DNA of 64,000 bases from an uncultured Emticicia sp. GTDB lineage: Bacteria > Bacteroidota > Bacteroidia > Cytophagales > Spirosomataceae. Shown one piece after another: positions 1 to 8,988 of this stretch. The translations under genes were made by a program, and so were the position numbers. The DNA lies in assembly GCF_937903345.1 (NCBI RefSeq), contig NZ_CALCZQ010000050.1, positions 186,001 to 250,000 on the forward strand, read 5' to 3'. A model generated the notes under the pieces. That model saw only the letters and a program-made list of their open reading frames with translations, was not told the origin of the DNA and did not search any database. Position 1 is the first letter of the stretch. Each line of letters begins with the position of its first letter.

Positions 1-33
1 AGTTTTTCAATTAAAGTTGCTTGATTGCCCTAA

Positions 34-831
34 TCAAACAATCACAAAACTATCAGCATCTAAATAAGCAGGAAAACGTTGGCGAAATTCGTCGAGAGCA
101 GAGCGGTCGAGTGAATGGTGATGAATAACTTCGCTGTCAATTTCACGGAAAAGCACTTTTCCTGCAAAATCAATCACAGCCGAATTACCCGAGTGTGGGA
201 AACCGTTTCCATCTTCGCCTACACGATTTACACCCACCACATAACTTTGGTTTTCTATGGCACGAGCCACCAAAAGCGAATCCCAAGGATACATACGTAC
301 TTTTGGCCAATTTGCTACGTAAATCAATAAATCGTATTCGAGATTTACGTTTCTGCTCCAAACAGGGAAACGTAAATCATAGCAAATAAGTGGGCAAATC
401 TTCCAGCCTTTGATGGTCTTGATGAGTCGCTTAGTTCCTTCGGCATAAACATCATTTTCCTTCGCCATTCTGAAGAGGTGACGTTTATCATACGTATCAA
501 CTTCACCTTTGGGCGTCACCCAAAGTAAGCGATTATAGTAATTTTCCTTTTCTTTAATAATAAAACTACCCGTAATAACCGCACCAGTTTGTGACGCCAT
601 TTGTTTCATCCAACGAGTTGTTGTGAGATTCATCGGTTCGGAAAACTGCGAAGCATTCATAGAAAAGCCAGTGGTAAACATTTCGGGTAAAATGATTAAA
701 TCAGTAGGCCCATCAATGCAAAAAATTTTTTCTTCAAGCATAGCCAAATTAGCCGTTGGGTTTTCCCAATGGAGATTCGTCTGAACCAACGAAATATTTA
801 GATTTGGCTTAAAAAAAGCTTTTTCGGTCAT
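34..831 (-). CDS. Nitrilase-superfamily amidohydrolase (omega-amidase, YafV/Nit2-like)
   Basis: This 265-residue cytoplasmic protein has the nitrilase-superfamily catalytic triad: Glu50 in ILPEMFTTGFSM, Lys116 in YDKRHLF and Cys150 in PLICYDLRFP. The N-terminus (ISLVQTNLHWENP) and the overall length match the YafV/Nit2 branch. Enzymes of that branch deamidate 2-oxoglutaramate or 2-oxosuccinamate, repairing by-products of glutamine transaminases. The reading frame extends 7 codons further to a TTG, but the ATG at 831 gives the usual family N-terminus, so I chose it. The gene is transcribed in the same direction as the downstream-lying def, about 70 bases away. The substrate is inferred from family resemblance; the triad is seen directly. 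Confidence 0.85.
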   Translation of the reverse strand: MTEKAFFKPNLNISLVQTNLHWENPTANLAMLEEKIFCIDGPTDLIILPEMFTTGFSMNASQFSEPMNLTTTRWMKQMASQTGAVITGSFIIKEKENYYNRLLWVTPKGEVDTYDKRHLFRMAKENDVYAEGTKRLIKTIKGWKICPLICYDLRFPVWSRNVNLEYDLLIYVANWPKVRMYPWDSLLVARAIENQSYVVGVNRVGEDGNGFPHSGNSAVIDFAGKVLFREIDSEVIHHHSLDRSALDEFRQRFPAYLDADSFVIV

Positions 832-901
832 TTTAAAAAGTGCGAACCTCAAGAATTAATTACTTTATGCCTTTGCAACTTTGTGCCTCAGTACCTAATT
901 G

Positions 902-1477
902 TTACTTTGGAAACTTCATGCGATACTCAATTTCTACATCACCTTTCGTAATATTGATTAGTTTTTTTTTCAATAGTTGCTTTTTTAATGAAGTAAGGTG
1001 GTCAGTAAACAAAATACCATCAATATGGTCGTATTCATGCTGAATAATTCTTGCAGCCAAACCTTCGTATTCTTCGGTATGCTCCACCCAATCAGTATCA
1101 AAATAACGAATCGTAATAAACTCTGGTCGATAAACATCGGCTCTTACCCCAGGAATACTTAAACAACCTTCTTCGTAAGCCCATTCATCGCCATCTTCTT
1201 CAATTATTTCGGCATTGATAAATACTTTCTTGAAATCAATCAAAGATGTGTCAATATCTTCTTCGGTTTCAGCTCCTTCGTTGATTGGTGTGCCATCAAC
1301 CACAAATAAACGAATATCCATGCCAATTTGCGGAGCCGCCAAGCCTACTCCCGATGCAGCGTACATGGTTTCATACATATCAGCTGCTAATTTTTTTACA
1401 TCAATTTCTCCTTGTACAATGTCACGGGCTTCTTTTCTCAGAACAGGGTCTCCGTAGGCAACTATTGGGTATATCAT
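902..1477 (-). CDS. def: Peptide deformylase
   Basis: Peptide deformylase removes the N-formyl group from nascent proteins, using a metal ion. All three signature motifs are present: GVGLAAPQ at residues 43-50, EGCLS at 103-107 (metal-ligand Cys) and HEYDH at 147-151 (two His ligands and the catalytic Glu). The 191-residue length is slightly long for the family, because of an acidic loop around residues 68-80. The start is an ATG. It is divergent from lipB, with about 70 bases between the two starts, so the two genes share a promoter region. Confidence 0.97.
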   Translation of the reverse strand: MIYPIVAYGDPVLRKEARDIVQGEIDVKKLAADMYETMYAASGVGLAAPQIGMDIRLFVVDGTPINEGAETEEDIDTSLIDFKKVFINAEIIEEDGDEWAYEEGCLSIPGVRADVYRPEFITIRYFDTDWVEHTEEYEGLAARIIQHEYDHIDGILFTDHLTSLKKQLLKKKLINITKGDVEIEYRMKFPK

Positions 1478-1507
1478 TTTGTTTCTCTGTTATCAACTAC
1501 TAATAAT

Positions 1508-1515
1508 TATCTTTG
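1508..1515 (+). promoter_or_regulatory. Putative -7 promoter box for lipB
   Basis: TATCTTTG matches the Bacteroidota -7 consensus TANNTTTG and lies 33 bases before the lipB ATG. No well-placed TTG -33 box is visible, so the promoter assignment rests on this box alone. Confidence 0.45.
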
Positions 1516-1548
1516 TAGTGGCGTTTATGCCACAAAGTTACGAAACTG

Positions 1549-2286
1549 ATGAATAATAATCTTAATAAAACAGTACAGTTTATTGATTTAGGTCTGATTG
1601 ATTACCAAGAAGGCTGGGATATGCAAGAAAAACTCTTCGCCGAAATCATAGATATAAAAGTTACCAATCGAGCAATTACACCCGAAGAACAAAAAATCAC
1701 ACCTAATTATCTACTTTTTTGTCAACATCCGCACGTATATACATTGGGAAAAAGTGGAAAAATTGACAATCTTTTGCTCAATGAAGAAGATTTGTATGAA
1801 AAAGAAGCAAAATTCTATAAAATCAACCGTGGTGGCGATATTACTTATCACGGGCCAGGGCAACTCGTCGGCTATCCGATTTTGGATTTAGAAAATTTCT
1901 TTACGGATATTCATCGTTACATGCGTTTTTTGGAAGAAGGCGTAATTCTAACATTGGCCGATTATGGAATCGATGCGGGAAGAATTGATGGCTTAACGGG
2001 CGTTTGGCTTGATACAGTAGAACAGCAAAATCCAAGAAAAATCTGTGCAATGGGGGTAAAATCAAGTCGTTGGGTAACGATGCACGGTTTGGCTTTGAAT
2101 GTAAATACGGATTTAAATTACTTTCAAAATATAATACCGTGTGGAATTGACAACAAAGCCGTAACTTCAATGGCCACCGAAATCGGAAAACAACTTGATA
2201 TGAATGAAGTAGGAGCAAAGCTTAAAGGGCATTTAAGTCGGCTTTTTGAAATGAATTTTACAAAAAAAAATACTGCCGAGAAATAG
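1549..2286 (+). CDS. lipB: Lipoyl(octanoyl) transferase LipB
   Basis: LipB transfers octanoate from acyl carrier protein to the lipoyl domains of 2-oxoacid dehydrogenases and GcvH, the first step of lipoate synthesis. The 245-residue protein carries RGGDITYHGPGQ at residues 94-105, the conserved Lys171 in MGVKSSRW and the acyl-accepting Cys198 in IIPCGI. LipA is not in the window. The start is ATG. It is transcribed away from def. The last codons are Lys- and Asn-rich, as often seen in this AT-rich genome. Confidence 0.96.
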   Translation: MNNNLNKTVQFIDLGLIDYQEGWDMQEKLFAEIIDIKVTNRAITPEEQKITPNYLLFCQHPHVYTLGKSGKIDNLLLNEEDLYEKEAKFYKINRGGDITYHGPGQLVGYPILDLENFFTDIHRYMRFLEEGVILTLADYGIDAGRIDGLTGVWLDTVEQQNPRKICAMGVKSSRWVTMHGLALNVNTDLNYFQNIIPCGIDNKAVTSMATEIGKQLDMNEVGAKLKGHLSRLFEMNFTKKNTAEK

Positions 2287-2445
2287 ACAATATGTAGCTC
2301 CACAGAGAATTAACGTAGTTTTCCTTTGTCTCTTATCGGACCGCAGAAGCGGCCGTAAAAAATTCCTTTTTATCTCAACTTTTGAATTTTCTGACATTTG
2401 AAGTTTATTTTACTTTTTCAATACACATAAAAACCGTTAACAAGC

Positions 2446-5400
2446 ATGAAAAAAGAATACTTTCTGAGTTTTTTCCTAATCACTTTTCTATCTACGTCAG
2501 CCTTTACCCAAAAACTCAATACCGATTTATTCAAAAAAATGAAGGCTCGTAGCATCGGCCCAGCTGTAATGTCTGGTCGAATCACTGCGGTTGATGCCGT
2601 TTGGGAAAATCCCAATATCATTTATGCTGCTTCTGCATCTGGTGGCGTTTGGAAAAGCGAAAACGGTGGCACAAAATGGCAACCTATTTTTGATAATATG
2701 CCATTACAAAACATTGGGTCGATAGTAATTCAACAATCAAACCCTTCAGTAATTTGGGTAGGCACGGGCGAAGGAAATCCTCGAAACTCAATCAATTTAG
2801 GAGCAGGAATCTACAAATCGCTCGATGGCGGTAAAACGTGGAAATTGATGGGACTTGAAAAAACTCGCAATATTCATCGTATTCTGATTGACCCTACAAA
2901 TCCAAATGTGATTTATGCAGGCGTTATTGGAAATCCTTATGCAGAACAGCAAGAACGAGGCGTTTATAAAACAACAGATGGCGGCGAAACTTGGCAAAGA
3001 GTATTGTTTACGAACGAGAAATCGGGCGTTGCCGATATGATTATGGATGCCAAAAACCCAAACAAGCTATTTGTGGCAATGTGGCAACACAAACGCACCG
3101 CATGGGATTTTAAATCAGGCGGAGAAGGTTCTGGACTTTATGTAACTTATGATGCAGGAAAAAACTGGAAGAAACTGTCCAAAACCGATGGCTTACCCGA
3201 AGGCGACTTCGGTCGAATTGGTTTGGCGAGCTGCCGCTCTTACCCAAATCGAGTATATGCTTTGATTGAAGCAACAAAAAATGGACTTTATCGCTCTGAT
3301 GATGGTGGTATTAAATGGGAAAAAGTAAACGAAGACCCAAAAGATGTAACAAATCGTCCGTTTTATTTCAACGATATATTGTGCGATCCAAAGAACGAAA
3401 ATCGACTTTATAGTCTTTATCAAGTAATTTCGGTGAGTGAAGATGGTGGAAAATCATTCAAAATTACTGCTACTTTCGACCAAGCTCACGCCGACCACCA
3501 CGCTATCTGGATTCATCCAGAAGACAATAATTTTATCATTAATGGTAACGATGGTGGCGTTTCGATTTCGAGGGATAGGGGTAAAACATGGACTTTTGCC
3601 GAAGCCTTGCCTTTAGGACAATTCTATCACGTAAATGTTGATAACGAAATTCCGTACAATATTTATGGTGGCTTACAAGACAATGGCTCATGGCAAGGCC
3701 CAGCTTATATTTGGAAAGAAGGTGGAATCAGAAATTACAGTTGGCTTTCGGTTAATGGTGGTGATGGTTTTGATGTGATGCCTGACCCCGAAGATGCTCG
3801 TTATGGCTATGCGATGTCGCAAGGTGGTTTTTTGGGCAGATATGATACCAAAACTGGGCAATCGACAATGATTCGTCCGCCACAGGTTGATATTAAAACT
3901 CGTTTGCGTTTCAATTGGAATGCTGCCATTGCTCAAGACCCATTTGAAAATGGAACGATTTACTACGGAAGTCAATATGTGCATAAAAGCCAAAATAAAG
4001 GGTTGACTTGGGATATCATTTCGCCCGATTTAACAATCAATAATCTTGAACAACAAAAGCAAGACCAAAGTGGTGGATTTTCGCTTGATATTACTTCGGC
4101 CGAAAATCATAATACGATTCTTACCCTTGCCCCATCCTCTAGAGAAAGTGGTGTACTTTGGGCAGGAACTGATGATGGAAATGTACAGTTAACGAGAGAT
4201 TTCGGAAAAAAATGGTCGAATCTTACGTCAAAAATCAAAAATTTTCCGAAAGAAGGATGGATTTGTCAGATTCAAGCATCCAAATACAATGCTGGCGAAG
4301 CTTTCGTAACTGTCAATAATTATCGTCAGGGAGATTTTGCTCCGTATGTTTTTCGTACAAAAGATTTTGGTCAAAACTGGGAACGTATTGTTGACGAAAA
4401 CAAGGTGCGTGGTTATGCTCTTTGTTTCTTGCAAGATCCAACAACGCCGAATTTAATGTTTTGTGGCACCGAACACGGCCTTTGGGTAAGCCTTGACGAT
4501 GCAAAAACTTGGACACAATGGAAAGCAGGCTTGCCATCGGTTTCAACAATGGATTTAACAATTCAAGAACGTGAGGCAGATTTGATAGTTGGTACTTTTG
4601 GGCGTGCCTTATATGTTTTGGATGATATTCGCCCACTTCGTAAAATCGCTCAAGTATCTACGAAGGTTTTAGACCAAAAACTCACAGCTTTTGAGTCCCC
4701 AGATGCTTATTTGGTAGAATTTTCGACACAAATTGGATATAACACAATCGGAGACGGGATGTACGAAGGCGAAAACCGTTCGGCAGGTGCAAGAATTAGC
4801 TATTTTGTGAATGTTCCGAAAAAAGAAGAGAAAAAGCCCGAAGAGAAAAAAGACGTTTCAATTCCTAAAGTACCAAGTGTCAAATACGACACGGTTTATG
4901 CTAAAATCTATGATGAAGTTGGCAAACAGATTCGTACCATATTTAGTGTGCCTGATACTTCGGGAATGCAACGCCTGAAATGGAATTTGACGGAAAAAGG
5001 AATTCGTTATTCAAATACTCCAAAACCGAAGAAAGGAACAGCCGAGCCAAGTGGAATCAATGTTTTACCAGGAAAATATAAAGTAGTGCTAAGTTTTGGT
5101 GACCAACAAGATTCGACTTACATAAACGTAAAGCCCGACCCAAGATATAATTTCGACCGCAGTGCAGAAGTGGCCAAACGAGATATTTACGAACGCCTAA
5201 AAGTAAATGTTTCTAAACTTACTGAAGCAACCGACCGCCTTACTGAAGCCAATGATATTACCGAAAAATTATTAAATCAGGTAAAAGATAGCGAAGGCAA
5301 GGAAATTGAAGACTTCAAAAAGCAAATAAAAGCAGTACAAGATACTATCAAGGCAAAAAGAGAACTTATTGTGGCAAGACCGCTTGAAAAACAAGGTTAT

Positions 5401-5637
5401 GGCCGCCCTTATAGTGTAACAGCCCTGACAAAAGCTCAAGAGTTAATGATGTATTTGGGTAATCGTCAGTCTTCACCATCAAAAACCGAATCAATCATTT
5501 TAGAACAATTTGATGGCCTCACAAGAGAATCCATCGTCAAAATAAATACATTCTTTGCAAGCAACTGGCTTGATTTCAGAAAAAAAGTAGAATCAATGAA
5601 GCTAAATATGTTTAAAGATTATGAAATGATTCGATAG
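2446..5637 (+). CDS. Secreted VPS10/sortilin-like BNR-repeat protein
   Basis: This 1063-residue protein starts with a signal peptide (residues 1 to about 22, ending STSAFTQ). It then carries at least nine BNR/Asp-box repeats such as YKSLDGGKTWK, YKTTDGGETWQ, YRSDDGGIKWE, ISRDRGKTW and VSLDDAKTWTQW, spread over roughly residues 60-730. These predict tandem beta-propellers of the kind annotated as VPS10-domain or glycosyl-hydrolase-like proteins in Bacteroidota. A Lys/Glu-rich linker follows at about 785-800, then an immunoglobulin-like segment ending in LPGKYKVVLSFG, and a helical, probably coiled-coil, tail. No T9SS C-terminal sorting domain is evident. Catalysis cannot be inferred from the propellers alone. 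It is probably a monocistron, closed by the terminators that follow. Confidence 0.85.
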   Translation: MKKEYFLSFFLITFLSTSAFTQKLNTDLFKKMKARSIGPAVMSGRITAVDAVWENPNIIYAASASGGVWKSENGGTKWQPIFDNMPLQNIGSIVIQQSNPSVIWVGTGEGNPRNSINLGAGIYKSLDGGKTWKLMGLEKTRNIHRILIDPTNPNVIYAGVIGNPYAEQQERGVYKTTDGGETWQRVLFTNEKSGVADMIMDAKNPNKLFVAMWQHKRTAWDFKSGGEGSGLYVTYDAGKNWKKLSKTDGLPEGDFGRIGLASCRSYPNRVYALIEATKNGLYRSDDGGIKWEKVNEDPKDVTNRPFYFNDILCDPKNENRLYSLYQVISVSEDGGKSFKITATFDQAHADHHAIWIHPEDNNFIINGNDGGVSISRDRGKTWTFAEALPLGQFYHVNVDNEIPYNIYGGLQDNGSWQGPAYIWKEGGIRNYSWLSVNGGDGFDVMPDPEDARYGYAMSQGGFLGRYDTKTGQSTMIRPPQVDIKTRLRFNWNAAIAQDPFENGTIYYGSQYVHKSQNKGLTWDIISPDLTINNLEQQKQDQSGGFSLDITSAENHNTILTLAPSSRESGVLWAGTDDGNVQLTRDFGKKWSNLTSKIKNFPKEGWICQIQASKYNAGEAFVTVNNYRQGDFAPYVFRTKDFGQNWERIVDENKVRGYALCFLQDPTTPNLMFCGTEHGLWVSLDDAKTWTQWKAGLPSVSTMDLTIQEREADLIVGTFGRALYVLDDIRPLRKIAQVSTKVLDQKLTAFESPDAYLVEFSTQIGYNTIGDGMYEGENRSAGARISYFVNVPKKEEKKPEEKKDVSIPKVPSVKYDTVYAKIYDEVGKQIRTIFSVPDTSGMQRLKWNLTEKGIRYSNTPKPKKGTAEPSGINVLPGKYKVVLSFGDQQDSTYINVKPDPRYNFDRSAEVAKRDIYERLKVNVSKLTEATDRLTEANDITEKLLNQVKDSEGKEIEDFKKQIKAVQDTIKAKRELIVARPLEKQGYGRPYSVTALTKAQELMMYLGNRQSSPSKTESIILEQFDGLTRESIVKINTFFASNWLDFRKKVESMKLNMFKDYEMIR

Positions 5638-5649
5638 ATATAATTTAAC

Positions 5650-5676
5650 GAGGGTAAGGTTCAAAGCCTTGCCCTC
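5650..5676 (+). terminator. Hairpin after the BNR-repeat gene
   Basis: GAGGGTAAGG pairs with CCTTGCCCTC (10 pairs, one G-T) around a 7-base loop. It sits 13 bases past the stop codon, with only a short T-rich tail, so it may help the stronger hairpin that follows. Confidence 0.45.
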
Positions 5677-5700
5677 CTTGTTTCCGCCAAACAAACACAA

Positions 5701-5740
5701 AAAAGCCGCAAATACTTTTCAGCATTTGCGGCTTTTTTTA
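5701..5740. terminator. Bidirectional terminator between BNR gene and rpsG
   Basis: A perfect 14-base stem (AAAAAGCCGCAAAT with ATTTGCGGCTTTTT) encloses a 10-base loop, with A-runs before and T-runs after it. It can therefore end transcription of both convergent genes, the BNR-repeat gene and rpsG. Confidence 0.9.
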
Positions 5741-5771
5741 TATTAAATTCTGAAATCGACTTTCGTCCAAA

Positions 5772-6239
5772 TTAGAATCTGAAGTGCGAGAATGCTTTGT
5801 TAGCTTCTGCCATTCTGTGCGTATCGTCTTTTTTCTTCACTGCCGCACCTTCACCTTTAGCAGCAGCAATAATTTCGCCAGCTAAACGCTCAGTCATGGT
5901 TTTTTCACCACGCTTACGTGAATATCCAATTAACCATTTCATACCTACTGATTGCTTACGGTCAGCACGTACTTCTTGCGGTACTTGGAAAGTAGCTCCA
6001 CCAACACGGCGACTCTTTACCTCAACAGTTGGCATTACGTTCGCCAATGCTTTTTTCCACAATTCAAGGCCATTTTCTTTCGTACGGGTTTCAACTAATT
6101 CTAAAGCACCGTAGAAAATTGTGTATGCAGTACTTTTCTTACCGTCATACATTAAGTTATTTACAAACTTAGTTACAGTTACGTCTCTAAACTTTGGGTC
6201 AGGAAGCACGTAACGCTTTTTTGGTTTTGACTTTCTCAT
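5772..6239 (-). CDS. rpsG: 30S ribosomal protein S7
   Basis: S7 is a primary 16S rRNA-binding protein that nucleates assembly of the 30S head. The 155-residue protein has the family N-terminus (MRKSKPKKRYVLPDPKF) and the core VNNLMYDGKKSTA and KSRRVGGATFQVP. It lies 146 bases downstream of rpsL, the usual order. It is followed at once by a bidirectional terminator and a convergent gene, so fusA and rpsJ do not follow as in the classical str operon. Confidence 0.98.
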   Translation of the reverse strand: MRKSKPKKRYVLPDPKFRDVTVTKFVNNLMYDGKKSTAYTIFYGALELVETRTKENGLELWKKALANVMPTVEVKSRRVGGATFQVPQEVRADRKQSVGMKWLIGYSRKRGEKTMTERLAGEIIAAAKGEGAAVKKKDDTHRMAEANKAFSHFRF

Positions 6240-6274
6240 TTTGTTTAAATAAGGTTTCGTTCTTGAAAACTAAT

Positions 6275-6282
6275 TCACCTCC
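6275..6282 (-). other. Distant Shine-Dalgarno-like GGAGGTGA in rpsG leader
   Basis: On the minus strand the rpsL-rpsG spacer holds GGAGGTGA, a strong match to the anti-SD. It lies about 36 bases before the rpsG ATG, too far for normal initiation. The bases just before the ATG are A-rich (TTTAAACAAA), as usual in Bacteroidota. Its function is unknown. Confidence 0.3.
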
Positions 6283-6385
6283 GATTGCTCCGAGATTACT
6301 ACCCTGTTGTTAAGTTATTTATTATTGAAAAACGAATGTTTATCTTCTAACCGAAAACTTTCAACTGGAAATTACTTTCAGGAAA

Positions 6386-6796
6386 TTATTTTTTCTTTCC
6401 TTTTACTGGAGCTGCAACTTGACCTGGCTTAGGACGTTTTGCACCATACTTAGAGCGGCTCTGCTTACGGTTATTAACACCCGCGGTGTCTAATGCACCA
6501 CGAACGATGTGATAACGTACACCTGGAAGGTCTTTCACACGACCACCACGAATCAATACGATTGAGTGTTCTTGCAAGTTGTGTCCTTCTCCTGGGATAT
6601 AGGCATTCACTTCTTTTTGATTTGTCAAGCGAACACGAGCAACTTTACGAAGTGCTGAGTTAGGCTTTTTTGGGGTCGTAGTGTAAACACGAGTACAAAC
6701 GCCACGACGCTGCGGACATGAATCCAAAGCGGGCGACTTAGACTTCCAAGTCATTTGTTCTCTGCCGTTTCTTACTAACTGCTGTATAGTAGGCAT
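6386..6796 (-). CDS. rpsL: 30S ribosomal protein S12
   Basis: S12 sits at the decoding centre and controls translational accuracy. The 136-residue protein has the invariant TTPKKPNSALRKVARV and GGRVKDLPGVRYH. Lys43 and Lys88, where streptomycin-resistance changes usually arise, are both the wild-type Lys, and Asp89 is the residue commonly methylthiolated. A basic C-terminal tail ends in KGKKK. The start is ATG. A good -7 promoter box lies about 50 bases upstream. It is the first gene of an rpsL-rpsG pair. Confidence 0.98.
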   Translation of the reverse strand: MPTIQQLVRNGREQMTWKSKSPALDSCPQRRGVCTRVYTTTPKKPNSALRKVARVRLTNQKEVNAYIPGEGHNLQEHSIVLIRGGRVKDLPGVRYHIVRGALDTAGVNNRKQSRSKYGAKRPKPGQVAAPVKGKKK

Positions 6797-6846
6797 GTTG
6801 TTAAAAAAATTGTTTTCGTTTAGATACTAATTTCCAATTAGGGCTG

Positions 6847-6854
6847 CAAAGGTA
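6847..6854 (-). promoter_or_regulatory. Putative -7 promoter box for rpsL-rpsG
   Basis: TACCTTTG on the minus strand fits TANNTTTG and lies about 50 bases before the rpsL ATG. The -33 region is T-rich but lacks a clean TTG. Confidence 0.55.
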
Positions 6855-7063
6855 CAGGTTATATTCCTAAAAGAAAAACTTTTATTAAAGATATTATTGA
6901 TTTAATGGTTTTTTGTTTGTAGAAGAAGTGTTTTTTGAAAATTTTTGAATGTATGAAAAAAAGTAGCCTTCAATTAGAAGACTACCTTTTATATTGATTT
7001 TGACTAAATTTAATACAAACTTCTATTTTTACTCTGCAAACTGTTATTTTAACCCTATGTCTT

Positions 7064-7669
7064 TTACTCCAACTCGATATTCATTTTGGCTAAATAATCG
7101 CCTAAATTCATTAAAATTCCTTCAAAAAGTTCAATCTCTTTATTCCAATTAATGATTCTCCAATCTTGTTCGGGTTCGGCCACCCAAACACTTTGAGTAG
7201 CAGTAAAAACCCAAATTACTTTTTTTACGCCAAATTCTAAAAGTCGCTGTGTTTTTCGGGTGACATATAAGTTTTGAGAAATGTTTTCGGTATCAATTTC
7301 TACATCAACTTCTACTTGAAGCAATGGCGGAACATCAAAGTAACGTTTCGTGAATTTTTCAATCTGACCAATGTGGTAAAGTACAATATCTCCAGAAAAA
7401 TTATTTCGATGGCTTAAATGAAGCCCTGGTTCACCTGTCAAAATTAGGTAGTTAAAATCGTCTAAATTTTTAATTAAAATCTTCTGAATAAAATTGATAA
7501 TCAAACTTTGTAAACTACTTGCTCCCATGATTTCTTCCAAATTTTTATGCCCGTACATCACACTTCGATAACCTTTATAATAAATCGGCTGTCCGTCTAA
7601 AACTTCTTTTATCAGAGATGCTGGCACTCGCCTTTCACGTTTTTTGGGTGCTGAAATGATTGCTTCCAT
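7064..7669 (-). CDS. Uma2-family (DUF820) putative endonuclease
   Basis: This 201-residue protein resembles the Uma2/DUF820 family, which has a PD-(D/E)xK nuclease-like fold. Visible core elements are FSGDIVLY (Asp94), LQVEVDVEID (Glu120), a Lys around 139-140 in TRKTQRLLEFGVKKVIWVF, and the strand that follows. These families are abundant in cyanobacteria and some Bacteroidota, and their biological role is unsettled. The gene is alone, divergent from prfB, and separated from rpsL by about 267 bases in which I see only the rpsL promoter. The start is ATG. The fold assignment is inferred from motif spacing. Confidence 0.7.
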   Translation of the reverse strand: MEAIISAPKKRERRVPASLIKEVLDGQPIYYKGYRSVMYGHKNLEEIMGASSLQSLIINFIQKILIKNLDDFNYLILTGEPGLHLSHRNNFSGDIVLYHIGQIEKFTKRYFDVPPLLQVEVDVEIDTENISQNLYVTRKTQRLLEFGVKKVIWVFTATQSVWVAEPEQDWRIINWNKEIELFEGILMNLGDYLAKMNIELE

Positions 7670-7818
7670 CTATCTATTGTTTTATATGCAGTAAAAATAA
7701 GTAAATACTTGATGTTTTTATTAAATTCTTAAAAAATAATTGTAAAACATCAATAAGGTATTTATAGCATAATTTCCGTTTTATTTTCAAAAATCACTAT
7801 TTTCTGAGCTAATCTGCG

Positions 7819-7826
7819 TAATTTTG
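7819..7826 (+). promoter_or_regulatory. Putative -7 promoter box for prfB
   Basis: TAATTTTG fits TANNTTTG and ends 27 bases before the prfB ATG. No clear -33 TTG is present. Confidence 0.45.
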
Positions 7827-7853
7827 TATTTTAATCATTCATTCACAAATAAT

Positions 7854-8928
7854 ATGACTACCGAACAATTGAAGGAGTTAAAGGCCAGATTAGCGGCTTT
7901 GAGGGGGTATCTTTGACTACGATAGCAAAAAAGAACAACTCGAAGATTTAGAAAACCAAACCGCTCAACCTGAATTTTGGACTGATGCCACCAAAGCCGA
8001 AAACGTAATGAAACAAGTACGTGCCTTGAAAGGCTGGACTGGCGGATACGAAAATGCAAATGCTGTAATCGGCGACCTCGAAACGCTTTATGAATTTTAT
8101 GAAGCGGGCGATGTAACCGAAGAGGAGGTTGACGATGAAGCAAAAAAAGTGATAGGCGTTTTGGAAGATTTGGAATTAAAACGAATGCTTTCAAACGAAG
8201 AAGACCAAATGAGTGCCATTCTCGAAATAAATGCTGGTGCTGGCGGTACTGAAAGCCAAGACTGGACAAGTATGTTGATGAGAATGTATTTGATGTGGTG
8301 TAATAAGAAAGGTTATAAAGTATCAGAACTTGATTTTCAAGATGGCGATACGGCAGGCGTGAAATCGGTTTCGTTGCAAATAGATGGGCCAATGGCTTAT
8401 GGTTTCTTGAAATCTGAAAATGGCGTGCATCGTTTAGTCAGAATTTCGCCGTTCGATTCTAATGCCCGACGACATACTTCATTTTCATCCGTTTTTGTGA
8501 CACCATTAGTTGACGAAACAATTACGATTGAAATAAATCCTGCTGATATTGAAATCCAAACTTCCCGCTCTGGTGGTGCTGGTGGACAAAATGTTAATAA
8601 AGTAGAAACAAAAGTGCAGCTTACGCACAAACCTACGGGAATCGTAATCGTTTGTCAGGTTGACCGTAGTCAGCTCGGAAATCGTGAACGTGCAATGCAA
8701 ATGTTGAAGTCGAAACTTTATCAGTTAGAAGTTGACAAACGTAATGCTGCCAAAGCCGAAACAGAAGCAGGAAAAATGAAAATTGAGTGGGGTTCACAAA
8801 TCCGAAGCTATGTTTTAGACGACCGCCGAGTAAAAGACCACCGAACAAATATTCAAACATCAAATACAGAAGCAGTTCTGAATGGTGATATTGATGAGTT
8901 TATCAAGGGTTACTTGATGGAAAACTAA
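7854..8928 (+). CDS. prfB: Peptide chain release factor 2, with programmed +1 frameshift
   Basis: RF2 recognises UGA and UAA stop codons. The gene starts at ATG 7854 and reads 20 codons to an in-frame TGA at 7914-7916. A +1 slip on CTT then joins it to the main frame from GAC at 7915, giving 357 residues. The slip site is AGGGGGTATCTTTGAC, with its internal SD-like AGGGGG, CTT slippery codon and TGAC stop context. This is the classical autoregulatory signal: low RF2 favours the shift. The main frame holds SPF at about 198-200 (stop-codon recognition) and GGQ at about 243-245 (peptide release). An annotation starting at the internal ATG 8008 would lose the N-terminal domain. Confidence 0.96.
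7902..7917 (+). promoter_or_regulatory. RF2 programmed-frameshift site
   Basis: AGGGGGTATCTTTGAC has the SD-like purine run 3 bases before CTT and the in-frame TGA followed by C. The sequence equals the well-known E. coli prfB site, as I recall it. It decides how the two frames of prfB are joined. Confidence 0.95.
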
Positions 8929-8943
8929 TGTTTTATGCAAAAG

Positions 8944-8984
8944 AAAAGCCTGTAAAGTCATTTTTTGACATCTACAGGCTTTTT
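8944..8984. terminator. Bidirectional terminator between prfB and the alkane monooxygenase gene
   Basis: AAAAGCCTGTA pairs with TACAGGCTTTT, and GTCA pairs with TGAC inside the loop. It serves the two convergent genes. Confidence 0.88.
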
Positions 8985-8988
8985 CGTT

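Noticed and set aside
2337..2356. The CGGACCGCAGAAGCGGCCG hairpin after lipB as a terminator.
   Set aside because: Only four pairs are continuous (CCGC/GCGG), with a mismatch next to them and no T-run, so I cannot call it.
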